Shown here one piece after another: positions 1-9,337 of a stretch of DNA of 64,000 nt. Position 1 is the first letter of the stretch; each line of letters begins with the position of its first letter. The translations under genes were made by a program, and so were the position numbers. Source of the stretch: Thermoactinospora rubra (lineage in GTDB: Bacteria; Actinomycetota; Actinomycetes; Streptosporangiales; Streptosporangiaceae). The DNA lies in assembly GCF_002093975.1 (NCBI RefSeq), contig NZ_KZ084324.1:428438-492437 (forward strand), in the 5' to 3' direction. The notes below the pieces were generated by a model. The model did not search any database. It saw nothing but the letters and a program-made list of their open reading frames with translations, and was not told the origin of the DNA.

Positions 1-1011
1 GCGGTGCGGCTGGCCTCCTTCGACGCGCTCAAGCGCCAGGCGGCCCAGCACTTCGCCAAGGCGCGCGCCCACGCGGCCAAGGTCGAGGACCCGAGAGTCC
101 GGCAGCAGCTCCTGTCGGCCATCAAGCTGGCCGAGGCGCAGCACCGGGCGCAGAGCCGTACCCTCGACAAGGTCATGGCGGACCTCAGCCGGTCCATCGG
201 CGGCATGCTGTCGCAGGCCACCAGCGGCTTCGCGGCGTCCATGAACTCGCTGCGCGCCGCCACGGCCGCCCAGTCCAAGGCCGCGGTGAGGCTCGCCGAG
301 GACACCGTCAAGGGGCTGACGATCAAGGCGCCCTTCTCGGGGATCGTCACGCTGGGCCGGGCCTCGGGCGGGAGCGGCGCGCCGAGCTCGCTGAGCGGCC
401 TGCTCAGCCAGGTCCCCGGAGCCGCGCAGCAGCTTCCCTCCACCGCGGGCGCGCCGGGCGGGACCCCGGTCGCGGCGGGCGTGCCGGTGGCCGCGGGCGA
501 CGCGATCGTCACCGTGACCGACGTGTCGGAGCTGACGCTGTCGGCGGACATCGACGAGACCGACGTGCTGCTCGTCAAGGAGGGCACGGAGGCGACCGTC
601 GAGCTCGACGCCGTCCCCGGCGCGAGCTACACCGCCGAGGTCACCGGCGTGGGCGTCACCCCGATGGAGGCCTCCACCGGCGGGGTCAGTTACCCGGTAC
701 GGCTCAGCCTCGGCAAGGGCGTCTTCGACGACGGCAGCAAGGCGCCCACCCCCAAGCCCGGGATGAGCGCGGTGGCCCGGCTGACCGTCCGCGAGGCCCC
801 CGACGCCGTGTCCGCCCCCACCTCCGCGATCGTGACGAGCGGCCGGGACAGCGTGGTCTGGGTGGTGCGCGACGGCAGGGCCGAACGCCGCGTCGTCAAG
901 CTCGGCGCCCAGGGCGAGACGCTGGTGGAGGTCGTCAGCGGCCTGTCCGTCGGCGAGCGCATCGTCGTCAGGGGCGCCGACTCGGTACGGCAAGGCCAGC
1001 AGCTGACATGA
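1..1011 (+). CDS. Efflux periplasmic adaptor (HlyD/MacA family), 5' partial
   Basis: The reading frame is already open at base 1, so the true start lies before the window and the signal or anchor segment is missing. The visible 336 residues begin with a long alanine/arginine-rich helical stretch (about residues 1-100) that fits the adaptor alpha-hairpin. A lipoyl-type half motif ([12 protein letters not shown]) follows near residue 110, and then beta-barrel and membrane-proximal domains. A Gly/Ala/Pro-rich insertion (about 120-165) sits inside the lipoyl region. Its stop overlaps the ATG of the ABC ATPase by 3 bases, and the MacB-type permease follows. It therefore probably links that pump across the cell envelope. 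The substrate cannot be deduced. Confidence 0.85.
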   Translation, partial: AVRLASFDALKRQAAQHFAKARAHAAKVEDPRVRQQLLSAIKLAEAQHRAQSRTLDKVMADLSRSIGGMLSQATSGFAASMNSLRAATAAQSKAAVRLAEDTVKGLTIKAPFSGIVTLGRASGGSGAPSSLSGLLSQVPGAAQQLPSTAGAPGGTPVAAGVPVAAGDAIVTVTDVSELTLSADIDETDVLLVKEGTEATVELDAVPGASYTAEVTGVGVTPMEASTGGVSYPVRLSLGKGVFDDGSKAPTPKPGMSAVARLTVREAPDAVSAPTSAIVTSGRDSVVWVVRDGRAERRVVKLGAQGETLVEVVSGLSVGERIVVRGADSVRQGQQLT

Positions 1012-1691
1012 GCGCGCTGGAGGCCGTCGACCTGGTCAGGACCTACCGGCTCGACGGGGTCTCGGTGGACGCGCTGCGCGGCGTCACGCTGACCGTCGAG
1101 CCGGGGGAGTTCGCGGCCATCCTGGGCCCGTCCGGCTCGGGCAAGTCCACGCTCATGCACCTGCTGGGCTGCCTGGACCGGCCCACGTCGGGCGTGTTGC
1201 GCGTGGGCGGCGTGGAGGTCGCCGGGCTGTCCGACGCCGAGCTGGCCGAGCTGCGCAACCGCACGATCGGGTTCGTCTTCCAGTCCTTCCACCTGCTGGC
1301 GCGCACCTCGGCGCTGGAGAACGTGGCCCTGCCGCTCGTCTACCGGGGCGTGCCGCGCGCCGAGCGGCTCGCCCGCGCCCGCGCCGCCCTGGAGTCGGTG
1401 GGGCTCGGCCACCGGCTGGACCACCGCCCCTCGCAGATGTCGGGCGGCGAGCAGCAGCGGGTGGCCATCGCCAGGGCGCTGGTCGGCGAGCCGGAGGTGC
1501 TGCTGGCCGACGAGCCCACCGGCAACCTGGACACCCGCAACGGGTCGGAGGTGATGAGGATCCTCACCTCACTCAACGAGGAGCGGGGCGTGGCCGTCGT
1601 GCTGGTCACCCACGAGCCGGAGATCGCCGCGCACGCCCGCAGGCAGATCCACGTGCGCGACGGCCTGATCGAAGCGGACACCCGGTCATGA
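1008..1691 (+). CDS. ABC transporter ATP-binding protein (MacB/LolD type)
   Basis: This 227-residue nucleotide-binding subunit has Walker [10 protein letters not shown] (40-48), a Q-loop near 92, the signature SGGEQQ (145-150) and Walker B VLLADEP (164-170). The pattern DEPTGNLD is typical of the MacB/LolD/FtsE subfamily rather than of drug exporters that fuse ATPase and permease. The start ATG overlaps the upstream adaptor stop and its own stop overlaps the permease ATG (ATGA). The three genes therefore form a translationally coupled tripartite efflux operon. Function as the motor of this pump is well supported, but the cargo is unknown. Confidence 0.95.
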   Translation: MSALEAVDLVRTYRLDGVSVDALRGVTLTVEPGEFAAILGPSGSGKSTLMHLLGCLDRPTSGVLRVGGVEVAGLSDAELAELRNRTIGFVFQSFHLLARTSALENVALPLVYRGVPRAERLARARAALESVGLGHRLDHRPSQMSGGEQQRVAIARALVGEPEVLLADEPTGNLDTRNGSEVMRILTSLNEERGVAVVLVTHEPEIAAHARRQIHVRDGLIEADTRS

Positions 1692-2872
1692 GGCGGCGCG
1701 AGGCGTTCCTGATCGCGCTGGAGGCGTTGCGGGTCAACCGCATGCGCAGCGGCCTGACCATGCTGGGGGTCATCATCGGCGTGCTGTCGGTGGTGATCCT
1801 CGTGTCGGTCGGCACCGGGGCCAAGGACACCATCGAGCGGGAGATCTCCGGCCTGGGCAGCAACATCATCCTGGTCGTTGCCGGGCGGCTGAACGTCGCC
1901 GCGGCCCCCACCCAGGGCCGGCTGACCCTGGAGGACGCCGCCTACGTGGGCCGCGTCGTCGGCGACCCGTCCCGGGTGACGGTCTCCCTGCAGTCGGGCG
2001 AGACGGTCCGCGTGGGGCAGGCCGAGCAGTTCGCCACCGTCGTCGGCACCGACCACAACCTGCCCAACGTCTTCGACCGGCCGCTGGACAAGGGCCGCCA
2101 CCTCAGCGAGACCGACGTCGACACCCGCCGCCGGGTGGCGATCCTCGGCGCGGAGGTGGCCGACCGGCTCTTCGGCGACGTGGACCCGATCGGCCGCCAG
2201 GTCTCCATCGCCGGGGCGCGCTTCCGCGTCGTGGGCGTCTACGCCACCGTCGGCGCGACCTTCGGCGTGGCCAGGGACCAGGAGGTGCACGTCCCGGTCA
2301 CGACCGCGCAGCGGCTGTTCGGGCTGCCGCGGCTGAACGGCATCGCCGTGGGCGCCTCGGGGCCCGACGAGGTCGAGCCGCTCCAGCGGCGCATCGTGAG
2401 CGCGCTGGAGCAGCGCCACCCCGGCGAGCCGTTCTCGGCCGTCACCCAGACGCAGCTGCTCGGCACCATCGGCACGGTCATCGACATGCTCACCGGCGTG
2501 CTGGCCGCCATCGCGGGCATCGCGCTGCTCGTCGGCGGCGTCGGGGTGTCCAACATCATGCTCGTCAGCGTGCGCGAGCGGACCCGCGAGATCGGCCTGC
2601 GCAAGGCGCTGGGCGCCCGCCAGCGGGACGTCCTCACCCAGTTCCTCATCGAGGCCGTGCTGCTGACGACCATCGGCGGGATCATCGGCATCCTGCTGGG
2701 CGTCGGCGGCTCGCTCGCGATCGGGGCGTTCACGCCGGTGCCGACCTCGATCACGTGGTGGTCGATCGCGCTGGCGTTCTGCGTGTCGGCGGCCGTGGGC
2801 GTGTTCTTCGGTGTGGCCCCCGCCCGCAGGGCCGGACGGCTCGACCCCGTCGTCGCGCTGCGGGCGGAGTGA
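1688..2872 (+). CDS. ABC transporter permease, MacB/FtsX family
   Basis: This 394-residue protein has one N-terminal membrane helix (about 21-43), a large extracytoplasmic MacB-type core domain (about 45-255), and three C-terminal helices (about 262-290, 315-345 and 355-380) forming the FtsX domain. The segment [14 protein letters not shown] between the C-terminal helices is a hallmark of FtsX permeases. It overlaps the ATPase gene by 4 bases and ends 1 base before the convergent permease gene on the minus strand. It probably works mechanically with the adaptor encoded upstream to export or release a substrate that cannot be named. Confidence 0.95.
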   Translation: MRRREAFLIALEALRVNRMRSGLTMLGVIIGVLSVVILVSVGTGAKDTIEREISGLGSNIILVVAGRLNVAAAPTQGRLTLEDAAYVGRVVGDPSRVTVSLQSGETVRVGQAEQFATVVGTDHNLPNVFDRPLDKGRHLSETDVDTRRRVAILGAEVADRLFGDVDPIGRQVSIAGARFRVVGVYATVGATFGVARDQEVHVPVTTAQRLFGLPRLNGIAVGASGPDEVEPLQRRIVSALEQRHPGEPFSAVTQTQLLGTIGTVIDMLTGVLAAIAGIALLVGGVGVSNIMLVSVRERTREIGLRKALGARQRDVLTQFLIEAVLLTTIGGIIGILLGVGGSLAIGAFTPVPTSITWWSIALAFCVSAAVGVFFGVAPARRAGRLDPVVALRAE

Positions 2873-2873
2873 G

Positions 2874-3611
2874 TCAGGCGTCCCTGCGCTGGAGCAGGAC
2901 GGCGGCGACGGCCATGGTGACCGCGATCCAGCCCAGGTAGACCGCGTAGCCCTGCCACGGGCCCAGCGTCCCCGGCGTGTGCACCAGGTCCATCACCCGC
3001 CGCCCGGCGTTGAGCGTGACGAAATCGGAGGCACGGCCGGGCAGCAGCGTGGACAGCTGCGGCGCCACCATGGTCATGGCGATGACCGCCACGACGGCCC
3101 CGGCCGTGTGCCTGATCAGCGCGCCCAGGGCGAGCCCGAACAGCCCGCTGGCGGTGAGGAGCAGCGCCGCGCCGACCAGGGCACGCAGCACACCGGGATC
3201 GCCCAGGGAGACGGCCACAGGGGTGTCGCGCAGCAGCACCTGGGTCAGGAAGAACGCCGCGAAGGCGATCAGCAGCGTGTACGCCAGGGACACGGCGGTG
3301 AACACCACCGCCTTGCCGGACAGGAGCCTGAGCCGTTGCGGCACGGCCTGCAGCGAGGTGTGGATCATGCCGGTCCGGTACTCGCCCGAGATCACCAGCA
3401 CGCCGGTCGACGCGAGCACGAGCAGGGCGAACGGCATCCCGGCGAGAGCCACGTCGAGACCGTTCAGCCCGCCGGGGGCGCCCTGGTTGACGACCGTGAT
3501 GCTCCTGAGCACCGCGATGCCGACCAGGATCACGCCGGTCACGGCGAGCGTCCAGACCGTGGACCGCACCGAGCGGAGCTTGGTCCATTCGGACCGGAAG
3601 ATGTCGATCAT
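2874..3611 (-). CDS. ABC-2 type transporter permease
   Basis: This 245-residue integral membrane protein starts MIDIFRSEWTKLRSVRSTVW, the typical opening of actinobacterial ABC-2 permeases, where a short amphipathic cytoplasmic segment precedes the first helix. About six hydrophobic segments follow. The start codon overlaps the stop of the adjacent ATPase gene (ATGA), so the two are coupled. A sensor kinase/response regulator pair lies upstream in the same direction, an arrangement often seen in exporters responding to cell-envelope or antimicrobial stress. The substrate is not evident. Confidence 0.92.
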   Translation of the reverse strand: MIDIFRSEWTKLRSVRSTVWTLAVTGVILVGIAVLRSITVVNQGAPGGLNGLDVALAGMPFALLVLASTGVLVISGEYRTGMIHTSLQAVPQRLRLLSGKAVVFTAVSLAYTLLIAFAAFFLTQVLLRDTPVAVSLGDPGVLRALVGAALLLTASGLFGLALGALIRHTAGAVVAVIAMTMVAPQLSTLLPGRASDFVTLNAGRRVMDLVHTPGTLGPWQGYAVYLGWIAVTMAVAAVLLQRRDA

Positions 3612-4498
3612 GCGGAGTACTCCAGACTGTCCTTGGTGAGCTCCATGTAGGCCGCCTCGAGCGTGGGTTGCACGGACGTGAGCTCCTCCAGCTCCAGGCC
3701 GGCGCGTGCGGTGAGCGTGCCGATCTCCAGCGGCGTCATCCCCGTGACCCGCAGGTGGTCGTGGTGGAGGTCGCCGGCGCCCAGCAGCGCGTACACCTCG
3801 GCCAGGTGCGGCGAGCGCACCCGCACGTATCCCTGCGAGCTGCGGGCGATGAACTCCGCCACGCTCGTGTCGGCGATCAGGCGGCCCTTGCCGATGACGA
3901 CGAGGTGGTCGGCCGTCTGCGCCATCTCGCTCATCAGGTGGCTGGAGACGAAGACGGCCCTGCCCTCGGCCGCCAGCTTGCGCATCAGCGTGCGTATCCA
4001 GAGGATCCCGTCGGGATCCAGGCCGTTGACCGGCTCGTCGAACAGCAGGATCTCCGGGTCGCCCAGCAGCGCGGCCGCGATGCCGAGCCGCTGCGCCATG
4101 CCGAGCGAGAACCCGCCGATCCGGCGCCCGGCGACCTTCTCCAGGCCCACGAGCTCCAGCACCTGGCCCACGCGCTCGCGCGGCAGGCCGTTGCTCTGGG
4201 CGATGGCCAGCAGGTGGTTGTGCGCGCTGCGCCCGCCGTGCACCGCACGCGCGTCGAGCACCGCGCCCACCTTGCGCAGGGGATGCCTCAGCTTCCCGTA
4301 CGGCACGCCGCCGACGAGGACCGAGCCGGAGGTGGGCCGGTCGAGTCCGAGGATCATGCGCATCGTCGTGGACTTGCCCGCGCCGTTCGGGCCGAGGAAG
4401 CCCGTCACCCGTCCGGCCGCCACCTCGAACGACAGGTCGCTCACGGCCGTGGTCCTGCCGTAGCGTTTGGTCAGGTTCGTCGCCTTGATCGGGGTCAT
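3608..4498 (-). CDS. ABC transporter ATP-binding protein (ABC-2 exporter)
   Basis: The 296-residue protein carries Walker A GPNGAGKST (36-44), a degenerate signature SLGMAQ (131-136) and Walker B ILLFDEP (150-156), followed by the H-loop region FVSSHLMSEM. The LSGGQ-to-SLGMAQ change is common in the CcmA/BcrA-like subfamily that pairs with ABC-2 permeases. The ATG at 4498 begins MTPIKATNLTKRYG, the natural family start; the longer open frame upstream is a shadow of the regulator gene. An 80-base gap separates it from the response regulator. It is coupled to the permease by a 4-base overlap. Confidence 0.93.
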   Translation of the reverse strand: MTPIKATNLTKRYGRTTAVSDLSFEVAAGRVTGFLGPNGAGKSTTMRMILGLDRPTSGSVLVGGVPYGKLRHPLRKVGAVLDARAVHGGRSAHNHLLAIAQSNGLPRERVGQVLELVGLEKVAGRRIGGFSLGMAQRLGIAAALLGDPEILLFDEPVNGLDPDGILWIRTLMRKLAAEGRAVFVSSHLMSEMAQTADHLVVIGKGRLIADTSVAEFIARSSQGYVRVRSPHLAEVYALLGAGDLHHDHLRVTGMTPLEIGTLTARAGLELEELTSVQPTLEAAYMELTKDSLEYSA

Positions 4499-4578
4499 GC
4501 CTCCAGGGTCCGCGGCGCGCGCGGCGAAAACCTCCTGCCGCGGAACCGTTCGGCGCGGCGGCCTCTGGGAGCCGGGTC

Positions 4579-5235
4579 CTACTCCCCGGGGGTGACCAGT
4601 CCCGCCTCGTAGGCGGCGATGACGGCCTGCGCCCGGTCCTTGACGCCGAGCTTGGCGAACAGGCTCGTCACGTGGTTCTTCACGGTGGACGGCGAGACGC
4701 CCAGATCGCCGGAGATCTCGGTGTTCGACCGGCCCCTGGCGATCAGGGTCAGCACGTCGCGCTCGCGATCGGTGAGTTCGGGCAGGGGCGTGCGGGATCG
4801 CCGGGGCGCCCGGCCGGCGCGGACGAACGTCCCGATCAGGCGGATCAGCAGCCGGGGAGCGACCGCCGCCTCGCCCCGGTGCACCACGCGGACCCCTTCC
4901 ACCAGCTCCTCGGGAGACACGTCCTTGGGCAGGAAGCCGTGTGCGCCCGCCCTGAGCGCCGCCACGACGTTCTCGTCCAGGTCGAAGGTGCTCAGCACGA
5001 GGACCCTGGTCGACGGCAGCTCGGCGGTGATCAGCTCGGTGGCGGCGATGCCGTCCATGCCGGGCATGTGCAGGTCCATCAGCACCACGTCCGGCCGCAG
5101 GTCGCGGCTGAGCCGTACCGCCTGCTCGCCCTCGGCGGCCTCGCCGACCACGCGGATGCCGGGCTGGGCGTCGAGCATGAGGCGGAAGCCGGTGCGGGCC
5201 AGCGCCTCGTCGTCGGCCAGCAGAACCGTGATCAC
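4579..5235 (-). CDS. Two-component response regulator, LuxR/NarL family
   Basis: The receiver domain (about 1-120) has the acidic pair DD (8-9), phosphoacceptor Asp54 in LMDLHMPGMDG, and the conserved K in PKDVSPEEL. A LuxR-type helix-turn-helix follows near 150-210 (LTDRERDVLTLIARG, then VSPSTVKNHV). The GTG start at 5235 overlaps the kinase stop (GTGA). The protein is 218 residues long, normal for the family. It is probably phosphorylated by the adjacent kinase and is a good candidate to control the ABC-2 exporter genes immediately downstream. Confidence 0.94.
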   Translation of the reverse strand: MITVLLADDEALARTGFRLMLDAQPGIRVVGEAAEGEQAVRLSRDLRPDVVLMDLHMPGMDGIAATELITAELPSTRVLVLSTFDLDENVVAALRAGAHGFLPKDVSPEELVEGVRVVHRGEAAVAPRLLIRLIGTFVRAGRAPRRSRTPLPELTDRERDVLTLIARGRSNTEISGDLGVSPSTVKNHVTSLFAKLGVKDRAQAVIAAYEAGLVTPGE

Positions 5236-6356
5236 TGCTGCTCCAGCGGAAGGTAGGCGTACACGCGGAAGCCGCCATGCCGGCGGGATCCGGTCTCCAG
5301 GCGGCCGCCGCACAGCGCCACCCGCTCGGCCATGCCGCTCAGGCCGTACCCGGAGGAGCCGCCCTTCGCGCCCGGGCCGTCGTCGAGCACCTCCACCTCG
5401 ACCGCGTCGGCGAGGTAGGCGAGGCGGACGCCGGCCCGCGCTCCGGGGGCGTGCTTCCTGCTGTTGGTGAGGGCCTCCTGGACGACCCGGTAGACCGCGT
5501 GGTCGACCGACGCGGGGAGCGGGCGCGGGGTCCCGGTGACCTGGAGGGAGGCGTTCCTGGACTGCTCGACGAGGGCGGGCAGGCGCTCGACGCCGACGCC
5601 CGTGGCCGCGTCCGGTCCGTCGCCGTCGTCGGCCCTGAGCACGTGGAGTAACTGGCGCATCTCGGCGAGGGCCTGGCGGGCGGTCTGCTCGGCCGACGCG
5701 AGCGCCTCGCGGGCGGCGGCCGGCTCCGGCGGCAGGACGGCGCGGGCCCCGCCGACCAGCGCGTTGATCACGCTCAGATGGTGGGCGACCACGTCGTGCA
5801 GCTCGCGGGCGATGCGCCGCCGCTCGGCGCGCACCGCCGCCTCGGCACGCTCCTGCTGCCCGCGTTCGACCAGCTCCGCGCGCAGCCGTACCAGCTGGCC
5901 CACGATGGTCGGCAACGCGATGCCGATCACGACGGAGAGCATCGGGCCGACCGCGGACTGCGGTCTGCCGGGCTCGTAGAACCCGTACACCGCCATGCCC
6001 ATGTAGGCCAGCGTGACCGCGCCCGCGGTGATCGCCGTGGTACGGCCCGCGGTGTAGCGGCCCAGGCTGTAGAGGGCGATCACCAGCGGCACGTTGCCGG
6101 ACTCCGTCAGGCCGCCGGTCTGTGCGGCCAGATTGACCAGGGCGACCGCCGCCGTGGCCGCGACGGGACGGCTGCGCCGTACCAGCAAGGGCAGGGTCGC
6201 GACGCCGAACACCACGGCGCCCCAGGCGTCGTGGCCGGCTCCCCGCAGGAAGCCGGAGACCGCGCCCAGCCCCGAGACCAGGGCGAACACGGCGACCAGC
6301 GCGGTGTCCTGCACCCTGGGGCTGCGGAGGAAGGCGATCAGCCGCACGCACCGCAC
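5232..6356 (-). CDS. Sensor histidine kinase (HisKA_3 family)
   Basis: This 374-residue kinase has five or six hydrophobic segments in the first 155 residues and little extracytoplasmic sequence, so it may sense the membrane or act with the ABC permease. The dimerisation/phosphoacceptor box is ERRRIARELHDVVAHHLSV, with His187. The ATPase domain has an N-box (QEALTNSRKHAPG) and G-boxes (DDGPGAKGGSSGYGLSGM). A GTG at 6356 is the outermost plausible start; another GTG at 6347 is possible. Its stop overlaps the response-regulator GTG, so they form one operon. Confidence 0.93.
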   Translation of the reverse strand: MRCVRLIAFLRSPRVQDTALVAVFALVSGLGAVSGFLRGAGHDAWGAVVFGVATLPLLVRRSRPVAATAAVALVNLAAQTGGLTESGNVPLVIALYSLGRYTAGRTTAITAGAVTLAYMGMAVYGFYEPGRPQSAVGPMLSVVIGIALPTIVGQLVRLRAELVERGQQERAEAAVRAERRRIARELHDVVAHHLSVINALVGGARAVLPPEPAAAREALASAEQTARQALAEMRQLLHVLRADDGDGPDAATGVGVERLPALVEQSRNASLQVTGTPRPLPASVDHAVYRVVQEALTNSRKHAPGARAGVRLAYLADAVEVEVLDDGPGAKGGSSGYGLSGMAERVALCGGRLETGSRRHGGFRVYAYLPLEQQ

Positions 6357-6488
6357 CCTAACGCGCCCGCAAGCGGAACAAACGAGGATCTTTCATCCCG
6401 GTGAAGCTCGGCGCACCATGCTCGCAGGCGGGTGACCACCGGCCGTGACGGCTGCGGTAACGTCGCCACGAGAACGAGGAGGACTGTG

Positions 6489-7652
6489 ATGGCTGGACGG
6501 GCGCGGGTGATCTGGGACGACGCCCTCACCTCCTACAACTTCGGTCCCGGGCATCCCCTCGCGCCCATCAGGGTCGAGCTGACCATGGCGCTGTCGCGCG
6601 AGCTCGGCGTGCTGGACAAGGCCGACCTGGCGGGCTGCGCCCCGGCGAGCGACGACGAGCTGGCGCTGGTCCACAAACGCGACTACATCGAGGCGGTCAA
6701 GCGGGTCTCGGCGGACGGCAGGCCGGACCTCACCGTGGGGCTGGGGACGCCGGACAACCCGGCCTTCGCGGGCGTGCACGAGGCCTCCGCGCTGATCGCG
6801 GGCGCGTCGCTGGCCGCCGCCCGGGCGGTCTACGAGGGTACGGCGGAGCACGCGGTCAACGTGGCGGGCGGGCTGCACCACGCGATGGCCGGACTGGCCA
6901 GCGGGTTCTGCGTCTACAACGATCCGGCGGTGGCGATCGCGTGGCTGCTGTCGCGGGGCGTGTCAAGGATCGCCTACGTGGACGTGGACGTCCACCACGG
7001 GGACGGCGTGCAGGCGTTGTTCTACGACGATCCGCGGGTGCTGACCATCAGCCTGCACGAGAGCCCCCGCACGCTGTTCCCGGGGACGGGGTGGCCGGAG
7101 GAGACCGGCGCCGAGGGCACGGCGGTCAACGTCGCCCTCCCGGCCGGGTGCGGCGACGCGGGATGGCTGCGGGCCTTCCACGCGGTCGTGCCCCCGCTGC
7201 TGCGCGAGTTCGCGCCGGAGGTGCTGGTCACCCAGCACGGGTGCGACAGCCACGCGCTGGACCCGCTGGCGCACCTCATGCTCAGCGTGGACGGGCAGCG
7301 GGCGGCCTACCAGGCGCTGCACCGGCTGGCGCACGAGACGGCCGGCGGGCGGTGGATCGCCACCGGGGGCGGGGGGTACGAGCTGGTCCAGGTCGTGCCG
7401 CGGGTGTGGACGCACCTGATCGCGGAGGCCTCCGGGCACCCTCTGGACCCGTCGACGCCCACGGGCGAGGCCTGGCGGGCGCTGGTGCGCGAGCGCACCC
7501 GGGAGACGCCGCCGCTGACGATGACGGACGGGCGGACGGCGGAATTCCACGATATTTCCGGCGGTTATGACCCGTCAGACCCCATCGACCGGGCCATCAT
7601 GGCGACGCGCAACGCGGTCTTCCCGCTCCACGGGCTGGATCCCATGCCCTGA
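6489..7652 (+). CDS. acuC: Acetoin utilization AcuC-type / class I histone deacetylase-like protein
   Basis: The 387-residue protein belongs to the arginase/deacetylase fold. It shows the His-His dyad (130-131, GGLHH), the metal-binding DVDVHHGDG block (165-173) and a further metal ligand Asp near 253 (HGCDSHALDPL). These are the Zn-dependent lysine deacetylase residues, so catalytic activity is expected, probably on an acetylated protein such as acyl-CoA synthetase, as for Bacillus AcuC. I chose ATG 6489 because GAGGAGGA sits 6-13 bases upstream. The frame is open further upstream, but that segment is arginine-rich and has no ribosome site. Confidence 0.92.
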   Translation: MAGRARVIWDDALTSYNFGPGHPLAPIRVELTMALSRELGVLDKADLAGCAPASDDELALVHKRDYIEAVKRVSADGRPDLTVGLGTPDNPAFAGVHEASALIAGASLAAARAVYEGTAEHAVNVAGGLHHAMAGLASGFCVYNDPAVAIAWLLSRGVSRIAYVDVDVHHGDGVQALFYDDPRVLTISLHESPRTLFPGTGWPEETGAEGTAVNVALPAGCGDAGWLRAFHAVVPPLLREFAPEVLVTQHGCDSHALDPLAHLMLSVDGQRAAYQALHRLAHETAGGRWIATGGGGYELVQVVPRVWTHLIAEASGHPLDPSTPTGEAWRALVRERTRETPPLTMTDGRTAEFHDISGGYDPSDPIDRAIMATRNAVFPLHGLDPMP

Positions 7653-7714
7653 CGGGGCCGCGGACGGCGGGGCGCGTAAGCTCCCGAAGGGTGCCACGAG
7701 AAAGGGAGGCCTCA

Positions 7715-8497
7715 GTGCTCAGCCGCGACGAACTCCGCGAGCACCTGATCAGGACCCGCATCGCGGGCGACGTCGCGACCTCTCGCGAGAACAACCTCGA
7801 CCACTACGCCTCCCTGGCCAACCGCGACCCGAGCTACACCTTCGGCCTGAGCTTCGAGCAGGAGTGGTCCTTCCGCGACATCCTCGCCCTCATGGCCAAG
7901 TCCGTGGGCGTCAGCCCCGACCCCGCCCACCACGCCGGCCAGGACACCATCGACCCCGACCGCACCATCGACGCCCTGGACGCCATGGCCGACCGCATCG
8001 CCGCGGCGCTGCGGAAGGACAGCCCGAAGCTACTGTTCGCGACCGGCCATCCCACCGGCCTGCTGGCCATCCACCTGGAGCTGGCCCGCCTCGCCAGGGA
8101 ACGCGGCGCCACGCTGCTGTCCCCGGCCGAGGGCTGGGCCTACTACGGCTCGGGGTTCGGCCGCCGCCGGGTGATCCGCTACCTCGGCGACGTGGCGATG
8201 CTCGACGACCGCGGCGGATTCGTGCACACCCACGACGCCGCGCCGATGGAGGCGATGATCGCCGCGATGGGCGGCGAGCGGCCCGACCTGGTGGTCGCCG
8301 ACCACGGCTGGGCGGGCGCCGCGGCGGAGGCGGGCATCCCGACCGTGGGCTTCGCGGACAGCAACGACCCCGCCCTGTTCCTCGGCGAGGCCGAGGGCAA
8401 GATCGACGTGGTCGTCCCGCTCGATGACAATGTGCTGCCAAGATATTACTCTCCGTTGACAGAGTGGCTCGTCACAGGAGTCTCACGAGCCAGCTGA
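7715..8497 (+). CDS. Conserved actinobacterial protein, phosphatase-like
   Basis: This 260-residue soluble protein belongs to a family usually labelled phosphatase in actinobacterial genomes, but I see no textbook phosphatase motif. Visible conserved-looking blocks are LLFATGHPTGLLAIHLELAR, HTHDAAPMEAM, VVADHGWAG and VGFADSNDPALFLG. The His/Asp-rich segments could bind metal. The GTG at 7715 is preceded by AGGGAGG (7702-7708), which favours it over an in-frame GTG at 7691. It follows acuC in the same direction with 62 bases between. Treat the enzymatic label as inherited, not shown. Confidence 0.75.
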   Translation: MLSRDELREHLIRTRIAGDVATSRENNLDHYASLANRDPSYTFGLSFEQEWSFRDILALMAKSVGVSPDPAHHAGQDTIDPDRTIDALDAMADRIAAALRKDSPKLLFATGHPTGLLAIHLELARLARERGATLLSPAEGWAYYGSGFGRRRVIRYLGDVAMLDDRGGFVHTHDAAPMEAMIAAMGGERPDLVVADHGWAGAAAEAGIPTVGFADSNDPALFLGEAEGKIDVVVPLDDNVLPRYYSPLTEWLVTGVSRAS

Positions 8498-8809
8498 GTC
8501 CGATTCGGCCCTCCCTATACCGTCTTTTCGCGCCTGCATTTGGGGAGGCTTGTCGTCCCTTTGCCAACTCTTGGGAGGGGTGGGGCGACTCTTATGTGTA
8601 CGAAGTTGTCCAGACTCGACCTTGAGGCGAGGGGCTCGGCCCGGCTGCTGGCCAGCGTGTTTGCGCGTTTGGCTGACAGGGGGCTCCGGAGACTGAGAAA
8701 ATAGGGGGTTTGCGCACCCGGAGTCCCGACTTACGCTGACGGCAGTAGACGTGCGTGAGCAATGGCACCAGTGGGGATAACCCGGAAACACGTGCGGAAG
8801 AGGCGTTCG
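8498..8809. other. Long intergenic region before the BdtA-like gene
   Basis: About 310 bases without a credible gene on either strand. It is visibly less G/C-rich than its surroundings and holds short A/T patches near 8505-8530, 8590-8605 and 8695-8703. An imperfect dyad pairs GGCTCCGG (8682-8689) with CCGGAGTCC (8718-8726) across a 28-base loop. The region presumably carries the promoter of the downstream regulator gene, but I could not pick a convincing -35/-10 pair. Confidence 0.5.
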
Positions 8810-9013
8810 ATGGGTGCAGGCGAAAGACCTCTCAGCGAGGTGAAGTTCCTGACGGTGGCCGAGGTGGCCACGGTCATGCGGGTGTCCAAGATGACGGTGT
8901 ACCGACTCGTGCACTCGGGCGAGCTGCCGGCCATCCGAGTGGGCCGGTCGTTCAGGGTCCCGGAGCAGGCGGTACACGACTATCTTCGGGAGGCCTACAT
9001 CGAGGCGGGATGA
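8810..9013 (+). CDS. Small excisionase/MerR-like HTH DNA-binding protein (BdtA-like)
   Basis: A 67-residue protein that is almost all one winged-helix domain: LTVAEVATVMRVSKMTVYRL, then the wing HSGELPAIRVGRSFRVPEQA. It matches, from memory, the conserved family of mycobacterial Rv0500A and Streptomyces BdtA, not phage excisionases. I start at ATG 8810 (MGAGERPLSEVKFL) because GGAAGAGG lies just upstream and homologues start at the equivalent position; an in-frame ATG at 8762 would add 16 basic residues. Next to it lies the bS22 gene, the same order as in mycobacteria. The role is transcriptional; targets are unknown. Confidence 0.88.
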   Translation: MGAGERPLSEVKFLTVAEVATVMRVSKMTVYRLVHSGELPAIRVGRSFRVPEQAVHDYLREAYIEAG

Positions 9014-9215
9014 GGTAGCACCGGGCGACCCGGTGTGAATGCAGACGAGGATGGCGGCCCGGCCGAGCTTTGGCACGCGCCAACAGGCGAGGGCGAGAGC
9101 CGGCGGGCGAGGCCGGGCGCCACCCCCAGGGGGCGATCTACCACGGATCGCCGGTAGTCTGTGACGCGGTGTGCGCTCGCGCACCGGATCACCTCGCTCG
9201 ACTCCTGGGGGTCTC

Positions 9216-9314
9216 ATGGGCTCTGTCATCAAGAAGCGCCGCAAGCGGATGGCGAAGAAGAAGCACCGCAAGCTGCTCAAGAAGACTCGCATCCAGCGGC
9301 GCAACAAGAAGTAG
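9216..9314 (+). CDS. Small ribosomal subunit protein bS22 (AURKAIN-type, 32 aa)
   Basis: A tiny gene encoding 32 residues, more than half Lys or Arg (opening [20 protein letters not shown]). It matches the actinobacterial small-subunit protein bS22, formerly annotated as an AURKAIN-motif protein, which is known from mycobacterial ribosome structures to be bound in rRNA. GGGGG (9207-9211) ends four bases before the ATG. It sits between the BdtA-like regulator and an SDR gene, as Rv0500B does in Mycobacterium. It is easily missed because of its size. Confidence 0.92.
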   Translation: MGSVIKKRRKRMAKKKHRKLLKKTRIQRRNKK

Positions 9315-9337
9315 CGGCTAGCGGCTGTGAGGCGCCG

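Noticed and set aside
2811..3650. Long plus-strand frame opposite the ABC-2 permease
   Set aside because: His/Gln/Arg/Gly-rich composition and complete overlap with a well-supported membrane protein show it is an antisense shadow of high-GC coding.
9014..9215. Possible tRNA or small RNA between the BdtA-like gene and bS22
   Set aside because: No cloverleaf, CCA end or T-loop sequence was found; it appears to be leader or intergenic DNA.
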